Of a stretch of DNA of 64,000 nucleotides, positions 46,626 through 58,508 are shown piece after piece (positions within the stretch are counted from its first letter, which is position 1; each line of letters opens with the position of its first letter). A program made the translations under genes and the position numbers. The DNA comes from Manis javanica. Its lineage: Eukaryota > Chordata > Mammalia > Pholidota > Manidae. The stretch is from NCBI RefSeq assembly GCF_040802235.1, contig NC_133165.1, forward strand, positions 19,253,623-19,317,622, read 5' to 3'. The notes beneath the pieces were generated by a model, which saw only the letters and a list, made by a program, of their open reading frames with translations, had not been told where the DNA came from and made no database searches.

Positions 46626-49600
46626 AGAGGCTGTCATTTCCTCATTGTATATCCATAGCTCCTTTATCATATATTAATTGACCATATATGTTTTGGTTAA
46701 TATCTGGACTCTCTGTTTTGTTCCACTGTTCTGTGGGTCTGTTCTTGTGCCAGTACCAAATTGTCTTAATTACTGTGGTTTTGTGGTAGAGCTTGAAGTT
46801 GGGAAGCGAGACACCCCCTGCTTTATTCTGCCTTCTCAGGATTGCTTTGATATTCAGAATCTTTTGTGGTTCCATATGAATTTTAGAACCATTTGTTCCA
46901 GTTCGTTGAAGAGTGGTGTTGGTATTTTGATAGGGATTGAACTGAATCTGTAGATTGCTTTAGGCAGGATGGCCATTTTGACAATATTAATTCTTCCTAG
47001 CCAAGAGCATGGGATGAATTTCCCTTTGTTAGTGTCCTCATTAATTTCTCTTAAGAGTTTCTTGTAGTTTTCAGGGTATAGGTCTTTCACTTCCTTGGTT
47101 AGGTATATTCCTAGGTATTTTATTCTTTTTTATGCAAGTGTGAATGGAATTGTTTTCCTGATTTCTCTTTCTGCTAGTTCATCATTAGGTTTTGGAATGC
47201 AACAGATTTTTTCAGATTAATTTTGTATCCTGCAACTTTACTGAATTCAGATATTAGATCTAGTAGTTTTGGAGTGGATTCCTTATGGTTTTTTATGTAC
47301 AATATCATGTCATCTGCAAATACTGACAGTTCGACTTCTTCCTTACAAATCTGGGTGCCTTTTATTTCTTCCTTTTGTCTGATTGCCATGACTAGGACCT
47401 CCAGTACTAAGTTGAATAAAAGTGGGGAGAGTGGGCACTCCTGCCTTGTTCCCCATCTTAGATAAAAAGCTTTCAGTTTCTCACTGTTAAGTGTGATACT
47501 GGCTGTGTGTTTGTCATATATGGCCTTATTATGTTGAGGTACTTGCCGTCTATACTCATTTTGTTGAAACTTTTTATCATGAATGGATGTTGAATTTTAT
47601 CAAATGCTTTTTCAGCATCTATGGAGATGATCATGTGGTTTTTGTCCTCCTTTTTGTTGATGTGGTGCATGTCATTGATGGATATTCAAATGTTGTACTT
47701 TCATTGCATCCCTCAGATTAATCCCACTTGATCATGGGGTATGATACTCTTGATGTATTTTTGAATTTGGTTTGCTAATATTTTGTTGAGTATTTTTACA
47801 TCTATGTTCATCAGGGATATTGGTCTGTAATTTTCTTTTTTTGTGGATCTTTGCCCAGTTTTCATATTAGAGTGATGCTGGCTTCATACAATGAGTTTGA
47901 AAGTATTCCCTCCTCTTCTATTCTTTTCAAAAACTTTAAGGAGAATGGGTAGTATGTCTTCTCTAAATGTCTGATAAAATTCAGTGGTGAATCCATCTGG
48001 TCTGGGAATTTTGTTCTTGGGTAATTTTTTGATTACTGATTAAATTTCATTGCTGGTAATTGGTCTGTTTAGATTTTCTGTTTCTTCCTTGGTCTGTCTT
48101 GGAAGGTTTTATTTTTCTAGAAAGTAACCCATTTCTTCTAGATTATCCAGTTTGTTAACATATAGATTTTCATAGTATTCTCTTATAATTCTTTGTATTT
48201 CTATGGTGTCCCTCATGATTTTTCCTTTTGTCATTTCCGATTCTGTTTATGTGTGTAGATTCTCTTTTTCTCTTAATAAGTCTGGCTAGACATTTATCTA
48301 TTTTATTTATTTTCTCAGAGAACCAGCTCTTGATTTCATTGATTTTTTTTTCTATTGTTTTATTCTTTTCAATTCTATTTATTTCTTCTCTCATCTTTAT
48401 TATGTCCCTCCTTCTGCTGACTTTGGGCCTCATTTGTTCTTCTTCCAGTTTCAGTAATTGTGACTTTAGACTATTCATTTCAGATTGTTCTTCTTTTTTT
48501 AAATAGGTCTGGAGTGCTATGTACTTTCCTTGTAGAACAGCCTTCACTGCATCCCACAGAAGTTGGGGCATTGGGCTGTTGTTTTCATTTGTCTCCATAT
48601 ATTGCTTGATCTCTGTTTTAATTTGTTCATTGATCCATTGATTATTTAGGAGCATGTTGTTAAGCCTCCATGTGTTTGTGAGCCTCTTTTTTTTCTTTTT
48701 ACAATCTGTTTCTAGTTTTATACTTTTGTGATCAGAGAAGTTGTTTGGTACAATTCCAATCTTTTTTAATTTACTGAGGCTCTTTTTGTGGCCTAGTATG
48801 TGGTCTATTCTGGAAAATGTTCCTTATGCAGTTGAGAAGAATGTGTATCCTGCTGCTTTTCATGTAGAGTCCTGTAGATGTCTGTTAGGTCCATCTGTTT
48901 TAGTGTGTTGTTCAGTGCCTCTGTGTCCTTACTTATTTTCTGTCTGGTGAATCTGTCCTTTGGAGTGAGTGGTGTATTGAAGTATCCTAAAATGAATGTA
49001 TTGCATTCTATTTCCTCCTTTTATTCTGTTAGCATTTGTCTCACATATGTAGGTGCTCCTGTGTTGGGTGCATATATATTTATAATGGTTGTATCATCTT
49101 GTTGTACTGCCCCCTTTATCATTATGTAATGTCCTTCTTTGTCTCTTGTTACTTTCTGTGTTTTAAAGTCTATTTTGTCTGATACAAGTACTGCAACACC
49201 TGCTTTTTTCTCCCTATTGTTTGCATGAAGTATCTTTTTCCATCCCTTCACTTTTAGTCTGTGTATGTCTTTGGGTTTGAGATGAGTCTCTTGTAAGCAG
49301 CGTATAGATGGATCTTGCTTTTTCATCCATTCTCTTACTCTGTGTCTTTTGATTTGTGCATTCAGAAAATTTACATTTATGGTGATTATCGATAAATATG
49401 TACTTATTGCCACTGCAGGTTTTGGATTCATGGTTACCAAAGTTTCAAGGGTATCTTCTTTACTATCTGTCTAATTTTAACTCACTTATTATGCTATTAT
49501 AAACACAGCCTGATGATTCTTTATTTCTCTCCCTTCTTATTCTTCCTCCTCCACTCTTTATATGTTAGGTGTTTTATTCTGTACTCTTTTGTGTTTCCCT

Positions 49601-49690
49601 TGACTGTTTTTGTGGATAGCTGATTTTATTTTTTGCCTTTAGTTAGTATTTGGTTGGTCTGCTTTGAGAATCCCCTCTAAAATTCTTATA
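46626..49690 (-). mobile_element. L1 fragment (L1-G), 5' and 3' truncated, tail to tail with L1-F
   Basis: On the minus strand it covers the spacer upstream of ORF2 (from about 49690), the ORF2 start at 49413 and most of ORF2 down to 'MDIQ' at 46642. It lacks the last quarter of ORF2, the 3' UTR and poly-A. With no 3' end, it was either cut after insertion or joined here by recombination. It matches L1-F (42400-45240) in reverse. Confidence 0.9.
46633..49413 (-). pseudogene. L1-G ORF2 pseudogene, 3'-truncated
   Basis: The start codon place reads V (AVAISTYLS..) instead of M. Open pieces: 49440-49021 (endonuclease start, 'CLQETHLKPKD', 'AINIYAPNTGAP'-type), 48655-48170, 47670-47473, 47389-47174, 47090-46854 and 46875-46642. 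The RT catalytic '[12 protein letters not shown]' is kept near 47310-47340, unlike L1-F. Frameshifts separate the pieces, and the coding region stops at 'GAMDIQ' where the element is broken. Confidence 0.9.
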
Positions 49691-49854
49691 TAAGAGCCAT
49701 GGACTGTGCCTTCAAATATAATTCTGTTATTAAAAATGACTTAGAAATGAAACTTTATTGAGGACATTTTTATGTCATATTTGAATGACAGGGTTTTTTA
49801 GTAGTGTTTCTAAATGTGAACTCCTTTTATATGGCCTAGTTTCCCTCATTCAAA

Positions 49855-49925
49855 TCCCTAACTCATTTACTGAAGATGTAATTTGTGCAAAGCATTATGC
49901 CAGGTGTTAAATGACACTCCTTCCC
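49855..49925 (-). repeat. L2/MIR-like fragment, left part
   Basis: Text such as 'aagcattatgccaggtgtta' and '..gacactccttccctaa' fits an antisense L2/MIR. It may be the left half of the copy that continues at 50100, split by the MER5A insertion. Confidence 0.5.
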
Positions 49926-50098
49926 TAATGTGAATCATTAACCTGGTGAAAGCTAAGTGCATCAGTATAATCTTGGAAGCTTTTATAAACACAGATTCCT
50001 AGGTCCCTATGGAGATATCCTGACTCAGAGGTAGGTGGGGAACATCTGAATTTTTTTAATCTCCCGAAGTGATTTTACTGCAGAAGCAGTTTTAAGAA
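49926..50098 (+). mobile_element. MER5A-type DNA transposon
   Basis: MER5A order: '..taatcttggaagctttta', 'taaacacagattcctaggtc', '..ctgactcagaggtaggtggg', 'gaacatctgaattttttt', '..agaagcagtttta'. It sits inside an older L2-like sequence. Confidence 0.7.
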
Positions 50099-50099
50099 A

Positions 50100-50260
50100 G
50101 ATGCTGTAAATAAGTAAAAAATGTAGATGATATGGCTCTCTCTTTTAAGGGGCTCACACTCTAGTTATGAAACTGTACCACATACTGCTATCATTATATC
50201 ATGGGAAAATTGTGGTAAATGCTGTTAAGAGAATTACAATTGAACCTCCATGATAGGACT
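50100..50260 (-). repeat. L2-like fragment, right part
   Basis: '..ctctcttttaaggggctcac', 'actctagttatgaaactgt' and '..atcatgggaaaattgtggta' match the antisense L2 region after the fragment at 49855-49925. Confidence 0.5.
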
Positions 50261-50284
50261 TTTTCCTGATAGCCTAAAAGAATG

Positions 50285-50640
50285 CTCTATGACAGGGGTT
50301 CTCACTTTTGGGTCCATGAAGTACCAAGAGGTCCATGGATAGTAGGAGGTTGTTAGTCTTTATTTCCACTAAATTCTAACTGAAATTTGTAATTCTCTGC
50401 AATTATTAATGTAGGCCAAAATTAGCAATGTCTCAGATCACAATAGAGATCTTAAACTATTGTTTACTCTTACCACTACTTCAAAGTTTTCAGTAGTTAC
50501 TGTTACATAATGTGCTACCAAAAAGCACAAATATATGTTGTGCATGTACAACTATACACAACTCTTTGGTTTCTTACTAATTACATGTGGCCTTTTTCTT
50601 AATTATTCTGAGGTGTCGTAAATGGTTAAGAATGTCTGAT
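50285..50640. other. Unassigned, possible old DNA transposon
   Basis: Starts with 'gacaggggttctcacttttg', a layout like hAT (Charlie-type) terminal sequences, and ends near 'aatgtctgatctgat'. No terminal inverted repeat match was confirmed, so the family is open. Confidence 0.3.
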
Positions 50641-51224
50641 CTGATAGAATAGTGGACACAGAGAGGATTTTACCAATCATTTAATCCATCTTCTTCATTT
50701 TAAAATTGAAAAATGAAGTGTAGTGAACACTGTGGTTGACTTACCTCTCCCCTAATTAGTTTTTATAATTGACTTCAAATCAAGGGCAGAATTGGATTGT
50801 TTAAAGAAAATACCATCCCTCCTACCAGTGATTCTCCTGGAATGGGCTGCTGCAGGGGTGGAATGCCAAACTTTTCTGAGAAAATTCTATTTTTTTCCTT
50901 AAATAAGAGAGATAGGATACCATTCTTTGTCCTCCACTTAAGTGAGTATGAAGAAAAGTCCCCTTTTTTCGCTGATAGCCATCTTTCAATTGTGGTTGGA
51001 GCCATCCTTGTAACAAAAGGGATAAATCTAAGAGAAAAGAGGAAAAGAAGGAAGGTGATTTCTCAACAAACTGATTGATACTGACCCAACTCCACCTTTG
51101 CATTCCAGGTTACAAGTTAATGATATGTTCTCAATTGTTATTCTGTATTTTTAAGCCATTGTGAGCTGATTTAAAATTGTTCACAAAGTTGATTTAACAT
51201 CAGTCCACCTATATTTTTAATTCA
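50641..51224. other. Unassigned intergenic sequence
   Basis: No gene recognised; overlapping frames on both strands at 50775-51103 have no known content. Confidence 0.45.
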
Positions 51225-51415
51225 ATATTAACACTACTGTGTGCCAGATACTTCCCTAAGCAATTTATTTATATTGAAACCTACATTCTTCACAAAACCC
51301 TATTATTGTCCCCATCTGTACAGATGAGGGAATCAAAGTGCAGAGCAGTTAAGTCACTTGCCCACAGTGGTCCCGTCAGTAGTGAATGGAACTGGGATCT
51401 GGAACCACCAGAAGA
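51225..51415 (-). repeat. MIR SINE
   Basis: Antisense MIR in order: 'tgtgccagatacttccctaa', 'attgtccccatctgtacaga', 'tgagggaatcaaagtgcaga', 'gcagttaagtcacttgccca', then '..gaactgggatctgg'. Confidence 0.85.
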
Positions 51416-52360
51416 CTGGAGATCCATATTGGGTGTGTAGCTCCCTGCCGCCCACCCATTTTCTATCTCCCCCAAATCTTACTGCTAGGTTCTATAAAAC
51501 CATGGGATCTATTTATCTGTGTCTTGATTTTACTTATGCATGTAAGCCCCCTGAGAAAAGATGATAATTGAAAGTAAAAAAGAAAAACTCTTGCATTTGC
51601 TTAAAATGTGATGTGTTTTTACATAGTTACAATACCAACATTCTTACAGGAATTGCTGTTTTGTGACCGAGGAACACCTGAGTATGAAGTAAATTAGAAA
51701 ACTGCATTCTGGGAAGTAAGGGGCTTCATTGGGTTAAGGTTTAATTTGGGGGTAATTTAGTAGCAAATAAGAGGGGAGAAAAAAATGTGTCAATATCAAG
51801 CAATGGCCACCTCCAAAATGGTGATGTGGTGGGTCCTAGAGGGAGTCAACATGGGTGAGTATACAAAAGGGTTCTGGGAACTGAGCTGTGGGAAAACAGA
51901 AAAGCAACTGGTGAGCCAGAGACAAGTCATTGGGTTTCAATTCAGGACAATTCTAGTTATGGTAGGCAATTCATGTGGCTTGATTTCATTGGCTTTACAT
52001 GCAAACTAAAAACCACAGGTAGGACTCAGGTGTGCAATAGTCAATACTATGTAATCATTTAAAACCTGTGTTCTAAACTTGTTAAATCAAAACAGTTGCA
52101 AAGAGTATTGGCTAAAATAATAGATTTGTAGTTCTTCCCCTATACCGGTTCACACAATGGGTATCATAGAGGAAGAAACATTTGCATTTTAAAGAAATAT
52201 CCATAATGGGTCTTCAAATCTGGCAAATTTCAAAATTACTGATTTTAGATTAATCAAATAAAAAAAAAGAGAGAGACAATGGTTATGACTATAAAATGGG
52301 GGATGCAATCAGTTCAGTGGAGATTTGAATATTCTTTTTAGGTTGGAAACATGTACAACC
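51416..52360. other. Unassigned intergenic sequence
   Basis: No gene or repeat recognised. Confidence 0.45.
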
Positions 52361-52364
52361 TTCA

Positions 52365-52910
52365 TTCGTGAGATATTTACTGACTACACACTATATGCTA
52401 GCCATTAGTGCTGTATGTAAGTGGCAATTTATGATAAACATATTGTGATTTTTCTTCCCAGAAGTGTTTAGTCAACAGGAGAGATACATCAGTCAATAGG
52501 CAATTTTAATACACTTTGATAAATTCAATATCAGAGGTAGGTAGTTTTTTTATAATTTTACAGTAGCACGTAGAAGCTTATGACCTAATGTCAGGAAGCC
52601 ATGCCTAAAGTGAGAATTGAAAGGCAAAGGAGGGGTATGTGCAGGATATGCAAAGACTGAAGTCTTCCATGGAGTAAAGCCCTATGTGAGGTGGTGGCAA
52701 AGCAGGCAGAACAAGGTGGGAGAGTGACAGAGAAAACAGACGATGAAGGGTCTTCAGAAAATACACAGAGACACTGGAGAGATTCAAGCAAGGCATAATC
52801 AGGTCTGTATTTCAGAGAGTGACTTCAGAGTAGCGAATGAATTCCAGTAAGACCAAGTTTATACTCAAAGAGGTTAATTAAGAAACTGGAGAAGTAAATC
52901 AGGCTTTGAT
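52365..52910 (-). repeat. L2 LINE 3' part, antisense
   Basis: 'gagatatttactgactacac', 'actatatgctagccattagt', '..cagtcaataggcaatttta', 'gacctaatgtcaggaagcca', 'gatgaagggtcttcag', '..ggcataatcaggtctgtatt' and 'gaattccagtaagacca' follow antisense L2 order. Confidence 0.7.
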
Positions 52911-52919
52911 TATCATCAC

Positions 52920-53255
52920 TTTGTATTAAATTTTTTTGGTATGTAATATGATCACAAACTTAGTGGCTTAAAACAACACATACCTGTTTCTGTGGATTAA
53001 ACGTGGCTTCCCTGCCTTATGGTTTTTTATGGTTGCAAAGTATCAGCCAGGGCTGTCTTCTCACGTGGATACTATGGAAGGGTCAGCCTTCAGTTCCTTA
53101 TGGTTGAACTAAGAGCTTTGGTGTTTGCTGACTCTCAGCCAGATGCTAACCCTCAGCTTCTAAAAGTTACTGGCAGTTCCTTGCCATGTGACATTGCTCA
53201 ACATGGCTGGGCTGGTAGAGGCATCCTAAGATCTGTCCGTTGTACCTGAACTTAA
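52920..53255 (-). repeat. MLT1-type MaLR LTR, antisense
   Basis: 'acaaacttagtggcttaaaa', 'caacacatacctgtttctgt', '..atcagccagggctgtctt' and 'gcagttccttgccatgtgac' are the antisense of the MLT1 3' half. It is the same type as 38110-38490 on the other strand. Confidence 0.65.
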
Positions 53256-53269
53256 AAAAGGTCATTAAG

Positions 53270-53700
53270 GATGAAAAGAAATGTGTAAGTTCAAGCTGTT
53301 GTCAGAGTGTCTTGAGTAAGCTTACATTTTTACATCAGTTACCATTACAATTGAGCAGTTCATGAACCTGCAGAACATTTCTTAAACATAAAAACAAAAG
53401 CATCTGACCCTTCGCTTTTTGAGTGATTATTTTCTGTATTAAGTGCAAGTGCTAGGACTATAAAATAATTATCTTCTATGCTGTGTAATGATAATAAACT
53501 AGATGTTTGCTCTGAGTAGAGGAAAAGACTTGGAAGGAAAATTCCCCTCCATGGACAGTGAGTTTAAAGACATTCTTTAATTACTAAGAAAAGATGCACC
53601 AAGAGTGCCACCCTTTCCCAGAAACACAGCAGGCATTAGTCACAGTCTTGGCACAGAAGCAGATGCTGGAGTCCTGGAACTTCACTTCCAAGTGGTTAAA
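53270..53700. other. Unassigned intergenic sequence
   Basis: No gene or repeat recognised. Confidence 0.4.
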
Positions 53701-53704
53701 ACCA

Positions 53705-54180
53705 AGCATTTCATTTCAACATGTCACAGCTATTTGACATTTCAGGAAAGAGATTACCAATTAATTTAAGTAATTTTGCCAAAACCTTAGGAAATTTTTC
53801 TAAATTACTTCCACCTTGTAGCGTTGCCAATGTGTCTCCAAATTCTACTTGTCCTATATATGTCCCGAGTGTGTTATTATTCAGAGAGATCAAAAGCCTG
53901 TTCAAATCATTCGCAGAAATCCCATAAGCTCTAGCAGTATCCTGGGCAGTTAATAGGACTAAACTAGGAATCTTTCACTTAACTGCAGTGCTGAACGTTC
54001 ACATTCTTGAATACTGATCTAATGACAGATTACAAAGTGTTCCTCAGTAGGCTTACAGATGAAGTATTATTTTTAACTGATTCCCCTTGTAATTGTTGGT
54101 ATATAGGAAGGCAAGTGGTTGTTTCATTGGTATTGGTGCTGCTAGGTGATGCCAGTTGGATCTGAAATGCCTTCCTGATC
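53705..54180 (-). pseudogene. Possible decayed coding remnant, family unknown
   Basis: A minus-strand frame stays open for about 86 codons, from about 53965 down to the stop just above 53710. It reads like a globular, Leu/Lys-rich protein end (motifs such as TAQDTARAYGIS, VEFGDTLATLQGG, FPKVLAKLLKLIG). Upstream, other frames give Ser/Thr/Asn-rich and charged text (NETTTCLPIYQQLQG; IQECERSALQLSE), broken by stops and shifts. I do not recognise the family. A frameshifted processed or unitary pseudogene would fit; chance is the alternative. Confidence 0.25.
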
Positions 54181-54429
54181 ACCAAGGTGTTACATCAGAC
54201 ATGCAAACTCAATCTGCCCCTAGTGAGCCACGACCCCAGTGGGTAAGTCCGAACTGGATACAGAATGTTGCCCACTGACGTGCCGGCGTCATATGGAACA
54301 GCTGTGGAGCAGCCTTGTGCTCACTCCCCTTCAGGGAGTTTTATTTTCTCCAGCTTGCTGCTCCTTCAGGCAGGACACATGGGCAAGGAAACCAAGTGAC
54401 GCTTTGGAGTCTACAAGTGTAAGTTAGAC

Positions 54430-55960
54430 TTTAGAAAAATAATACATGTAGGTAACAAAATAACTATGACAATGCTTGTATGGCTAATTGTAATACTAAT
54501 AAGATAAACATAATTATGTAATAATGCTGCTAGTAGTAACAATAGCTAATATTTTGGTGGTTCATAGGGGCAAGTCAGAGTGTTGAAGTAGTTAATCACC
54601 CTAAGCTAATTTGAATTCCCCGTTTAGAAAAGAAACTAAACTTTGGGTCTATTTATATGTTTTATCCAAAATACCTCACTCATAAGTGCCAGAGGAAGAT
54701 TCACACTTAGTTGTATCTTCCTCCAAGTTCTTTGAACTTCTTAAAGATATATACTATGGCCAATTTAATTGCAAGGATCTGAAAACTAAAACAATCTGAA
54801 CAAACTGCTGGTTGAAATAAAAGGGAAATTTTTTAAGAAAAGTATGTTTAGGAATCAGTTTTTACCATCCATATTTCAAAGCATATAATGCTGTAAAAAA
54901 TATGGCATTTTTTCTGGAAATCATAATTAAAGGAGTTTAATTAAATATAATTAAAACAACCCATTCCTTAATGCTGATAAACAGATCTGGTGTTCTATAA
55001 CTGTAACTTGGTTATTTATTTCTTCTATTTTTCTAAAGTGCATTATTTTCCTTTAAATGTTTGAGATGATGTATTTCACAGGGTTTAAAAATGTCTGGTC
55101 CATTGGGTTGGTTCCACCTTCTCTTCTTCATGTTCACCCCTCAGACAGCACACAAGCACTCTTTGTTATTCCCTGTAGCAAAAAAATGCTTGCCTGTGAA
55201 ATCATTACCTTCGGTTCTCAATAAAGTCTAAGGCTGTAGCACTCAGCTCATGATTTTTTCCCCCCTATCTTCTTAGCTTGAATTCTGGACACACAGTCTT
55301 GCCATTATAAATACTGCCCGTGGGAAATAAGGAAGTAGAGCCACTTGTGTGCTTCACCAACTGACGTGCCAGATGACAGCCAACTGCATAGCATGCAGCC
55401 TGTAAAGCAAACAGAAACCACACTGAGGCTTCCATGCATGGAGAATTGTAAGCATAGGCTCACCGTTGCTTTTATTTGAAAGTGCCCAGTTTATTCTACA
55501 TATTTTATATATCATGTGCTAACCAGGGAACTACAGAGGATGTGAGGAACAGGATAAAGAATATAGAGAAACTGTATGATGTGTGGGAGGTGGGGACAGG
55601 CTCGCTGTGAAATCATTGCCGCTTTTTCTACTCACTTTTTTTTTCATTGTCTCCCATTCCCGCATACTGAGGACATGTTTCCCAACCAATGATAGTGTCT
55701 CAGGTTGGAAGTGAAGTCATGCCTAGTGCATTATCTACAACCGTGTCCTCAAAGCCTTTCTTTTTCTTTCCCTTTCTCTTCTTCATTCCTGGATAGTCTA
55801 ATGGTCCAAGCACAGTTGAGAAAGCCTGTGCACTTCTCAATATCCATCATCATTTCAATACAGTCAGGGAAAGCAGAACAGTGCCTTGTGGGGAAAATAA
55901 TTACACTATTTTTTAAGTTACTGTCTCTCAGCTCCAAACCTACTTTCTCCTCCTCTTTGC
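54430..55960. other. Unassigned intergenic sequence
   Basis: No gene or repeat recognised. AT-rich to about 55080, then more balanced. Confidence 0.45.
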
Positions 55961-55961
55961 G

Positions 55962-56540
55962 ATGGGGCTCCGCAAACTACTTTTCTTGTATACAAATGGT
56001 TGCCCATCAAGCTTTGACAACGAGGGGAGCCAGAGGAGCCTGCTAAGTTGGAGGAGGAGGAAGAGACTTGCTCTTTCCTGTTCTCTGCTGTTTTCTGTTA
56101 GGCTTCCAACTGCTGTGGTTCCTGCAGGCATCATGTCAGCAAGGCTTCATGTTGGAGTGGCAATTCCTCCCCACAGGGTGGCAGACGAAGACTGGGAAGT
56201 GGAGACAGAAAAGGGGACATGCTCCTTTCCGTGTGTTCCCTGTATGCTTCCCCTGGGATTCCTGCCTGCCTTAGTGTCCTGGGAACATCAGCTCAGCAAC
56301 ACATCCTCCCCCTGCAGAGGCAGTTCCTTCCCATAGCAGCAAGTGAACCCCACTTTCGGTTCCTCCGGCACTCACAGCGCCAGCCGCACTGATGTGGGCA
56401 CTGTAGACTGGCACTGGAAGTCTGGCTCCCAGCCCTACAGGACCCCTCTTACGAGCTCAGAGGTGCAGCACCAGCTAGCAACACTCCCTTGCCAGAGAGC
56501 TGTGGCACGCCAGATCCAGTCTTGCCAAAGGCCATGAGAA
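55962..56540 (+). other. GC-richer unassigned block with a 124-codon open frame
   Basis: GC content is higher than the flanks. The frame 55962-56336 ends at a TAG, and the same frame stays fairly open beyond the stop to about 56537. The content (Cys/Pro/Ser-rich, no domain) does not resemble a known protein to me. It may be an unnamed repeat or an old exon. Confidence 0.35.
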
Positions 56541-56779
56541 ATATACCTGAATGACAAATTATCAGGCTCTCTCTGTGAACTCCATAAAGAACTTCAAGCT
56601 TTTGTAGAGTGTTTTCAGAGAGCAACTGGAAGATTAAGGTCATGGCTTTAAAGCTGAAGATTTAATTTTTCAGATGATGCTCTTGGTGGGCATTTTTGGA
56701 CTCTCTTTTAGAGGCTGTTTATATCACTCTGTTCACTAATTTTAACTACTCTATTTTCCCTAAGAGCTTACACATCTTC

Positions 56780-56870
56780 AATATTGTAAGCTTGTAGAGA
56801 GTAGGAACCTTCTGTTATGTATTCTCAGTACATGGGCAGCGCTCAGTATGTCTGAATGCTTACAACAAAG
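56780..56870 (+). repeat. Possible L2/MIR 3' fragment
   Basis: 'tgtaagcttgtagagagtag', 'gaaccttctgttatgtattc', '..cagcgctcagtatgtctga' looks like a decayed L2 3' end. Confidence 0.45.
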
Positions 56871-57884
56871 GAATTGTTTGGCTTCGGCTGTAGTTTCTGA
56901 TTTGTGGACAGCAGGTTGCCAGAAAGGCTCTACCTGCAGTGTTTGGAGACAGGGTTGTCCCAGAGAAATAGAATGGTAGCTTAATAGCGGCCTTAATTCA
57001 AAGTATCAGCAGGGAAGAAAATGTGAGTAGCAGCAAGAAATGGCAAATTGCAGCTTCTACAGGGCAAAGGTAAAAGAGAGCCAAACAAAACAAAAAACCC
57101 AAGAGACTCAAAAGAGTTATATTAAGATTATATCAGTAAAGATTTCTTAAAACAGCAGTCTCTGGGCCTGCCTATCAGCATCATTAATATCACAGACTAA
57201 GAATAGAAGCTGTGAAACCCTAGGAAGCTACCAAAAAGTGGAGAAACACTGAAGGGGTGAATCATACAACTAAAGCAAAGAAAAGCTGGGCCTTGAGGCT
57301 TTTTATTCTGCAGCAGCTTCACCCAGAGCAAGCTGCTCACTTTTCAAATGCCTTAAATCAAGCAGCAGGTGTCCACAGCCTCAAGGTAAGAAATATTAAG
57401 CAGACTTGAGGCATTGCGGAGGTGGAGCTGGAAGATTTGTCAGGTTGGTTCTCTGCCAATTTTGTTTCTTTTTACTTTCATATCCTAAAAACAGACAGGA
57501 ATAAAATTCTGGTTCCATATCCCTGTGTTGTGGGTTTCACTGTCATCCTCCACATACAAAGAGGAACGCCCGTTGCTCCTATGACGCATGGACCAAGTTC
57601 CAGTCCAAATTCATTTAACTGTTTTAGAGATGTTTATATTCAAAACATTTACATATCTTTTCTCTTCCTGTTTCTTTTTTAAAAAATAGAAGTATAAGGC
57701 GGAGATTCATGATCAAGACAAAAAAGGCTACAGTCCACTTACTTTCTATTTACGTGTAATAAATCTTGAGATTAGCATTAGTTCTAGAGATGCTTCCAGA
57801 AGAAAATATCCTGGACTCGAGAATCATACGGTCAAAATCTCAGTACTGGGAGGGAACCTAAATGTGACCTAGGCAAAGAAACAG
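56871..57884. other. Unassigned intergenic sequence
   Basis: No gene or repeat recognised. Two stretches near 57140-57220 look faintly like MER5 but are not convincing. Confidence 0.4.
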
Positions 57885-58105
57885 CAGATTTTTCCTGTGA
57901 AAGACAAGGTACTGAATATCTCAGGCTTTGTGCACCATACACTTTCTGTCATATTGCTCAACTCTGCCATTATGCCATGGAAGCAGTATCTGCAATATAT
58001 AATGAGCATGGTTGTTTTCAATAAAATTTTATTTATACATACAGGCAGTAGGCTGGATTTAGCCCTTGGATCAAAGTTTGTGTCCCTTGATATAGGCTAT
58101 CAAGC
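57885..58105 (+). mobile_element. hAT-Charlie-type non-autonomous DNA transposon (MER58/MER20-like)
   Basis: 'ctgtgaaagacaaggtactg', 'aatatctcaggctttgtgca', 'gctcaactctgccattatgc', 'ataaaattttatttatacat' and '..caggcagtaggctggattta' follow a common mammalian Charlie-derived repeat. The exact family name is uncertain and the termini are decayed. Confidence 0.65.
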
Positions 58106-58179
58106 CATTTGGTGGAAGAAACTCCTCTAAGATGGAAGCAAAGTGGTCCTGAATATTTGGGCTCCATTTGATTACTCAT

Positions 58180-58500
58180 CTGTTTATTTGTTGGGTATAA
58201 TACTCCAACAGTTAAGGGCATAAATCTTAAATGTACAGCTTGATATATTTTTGCATATGCATATACCCCTGTGGACACCACCCAGATTGTGATACATTTT
58301 CAACAGCCTGCCAAGAAGGCTCTCCTGTCTCCCTGCTGAATCAGTAACCCACAGAAGTGACCCCATTCTTACTTTGTCAATATAAACTAATGCTGCCTAT
58401 TCCTGAGTGTCACATAGATTGAATTGAGCAGATTACGGTATGTTATGTAAGCTTTCTGGTTGTTCAACTTTATGAGGAATTATTTATCATCTACAAAATT
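58180..58500 (-). mobile_element. Ancient L1 3' UTR/ORF2 end (L1M type), antisense
   Basis: 'gcataaatcttaaatgtaca', 'gcttgatatatttttgcata', 'ccacccagattgtgataca', '..agtgaccccattcttac' fit the antisense 3' UTR of old L1. L1-H begins immediately to its right, so L1-H may have inserted in or beside it. Confidence 0.6.
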
Positions 58501-58508
58501 CTTGCTCC

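Noticed and set aside
46626..49690. L1-G as the twin-primed 5' inversion of L1-F
   Set aside because: In a twin-primed insertion the inverted part lies before the sense 3' segment; here it lies after the A-rich end of L1-F, and both carry overlapping parts of ORF2.
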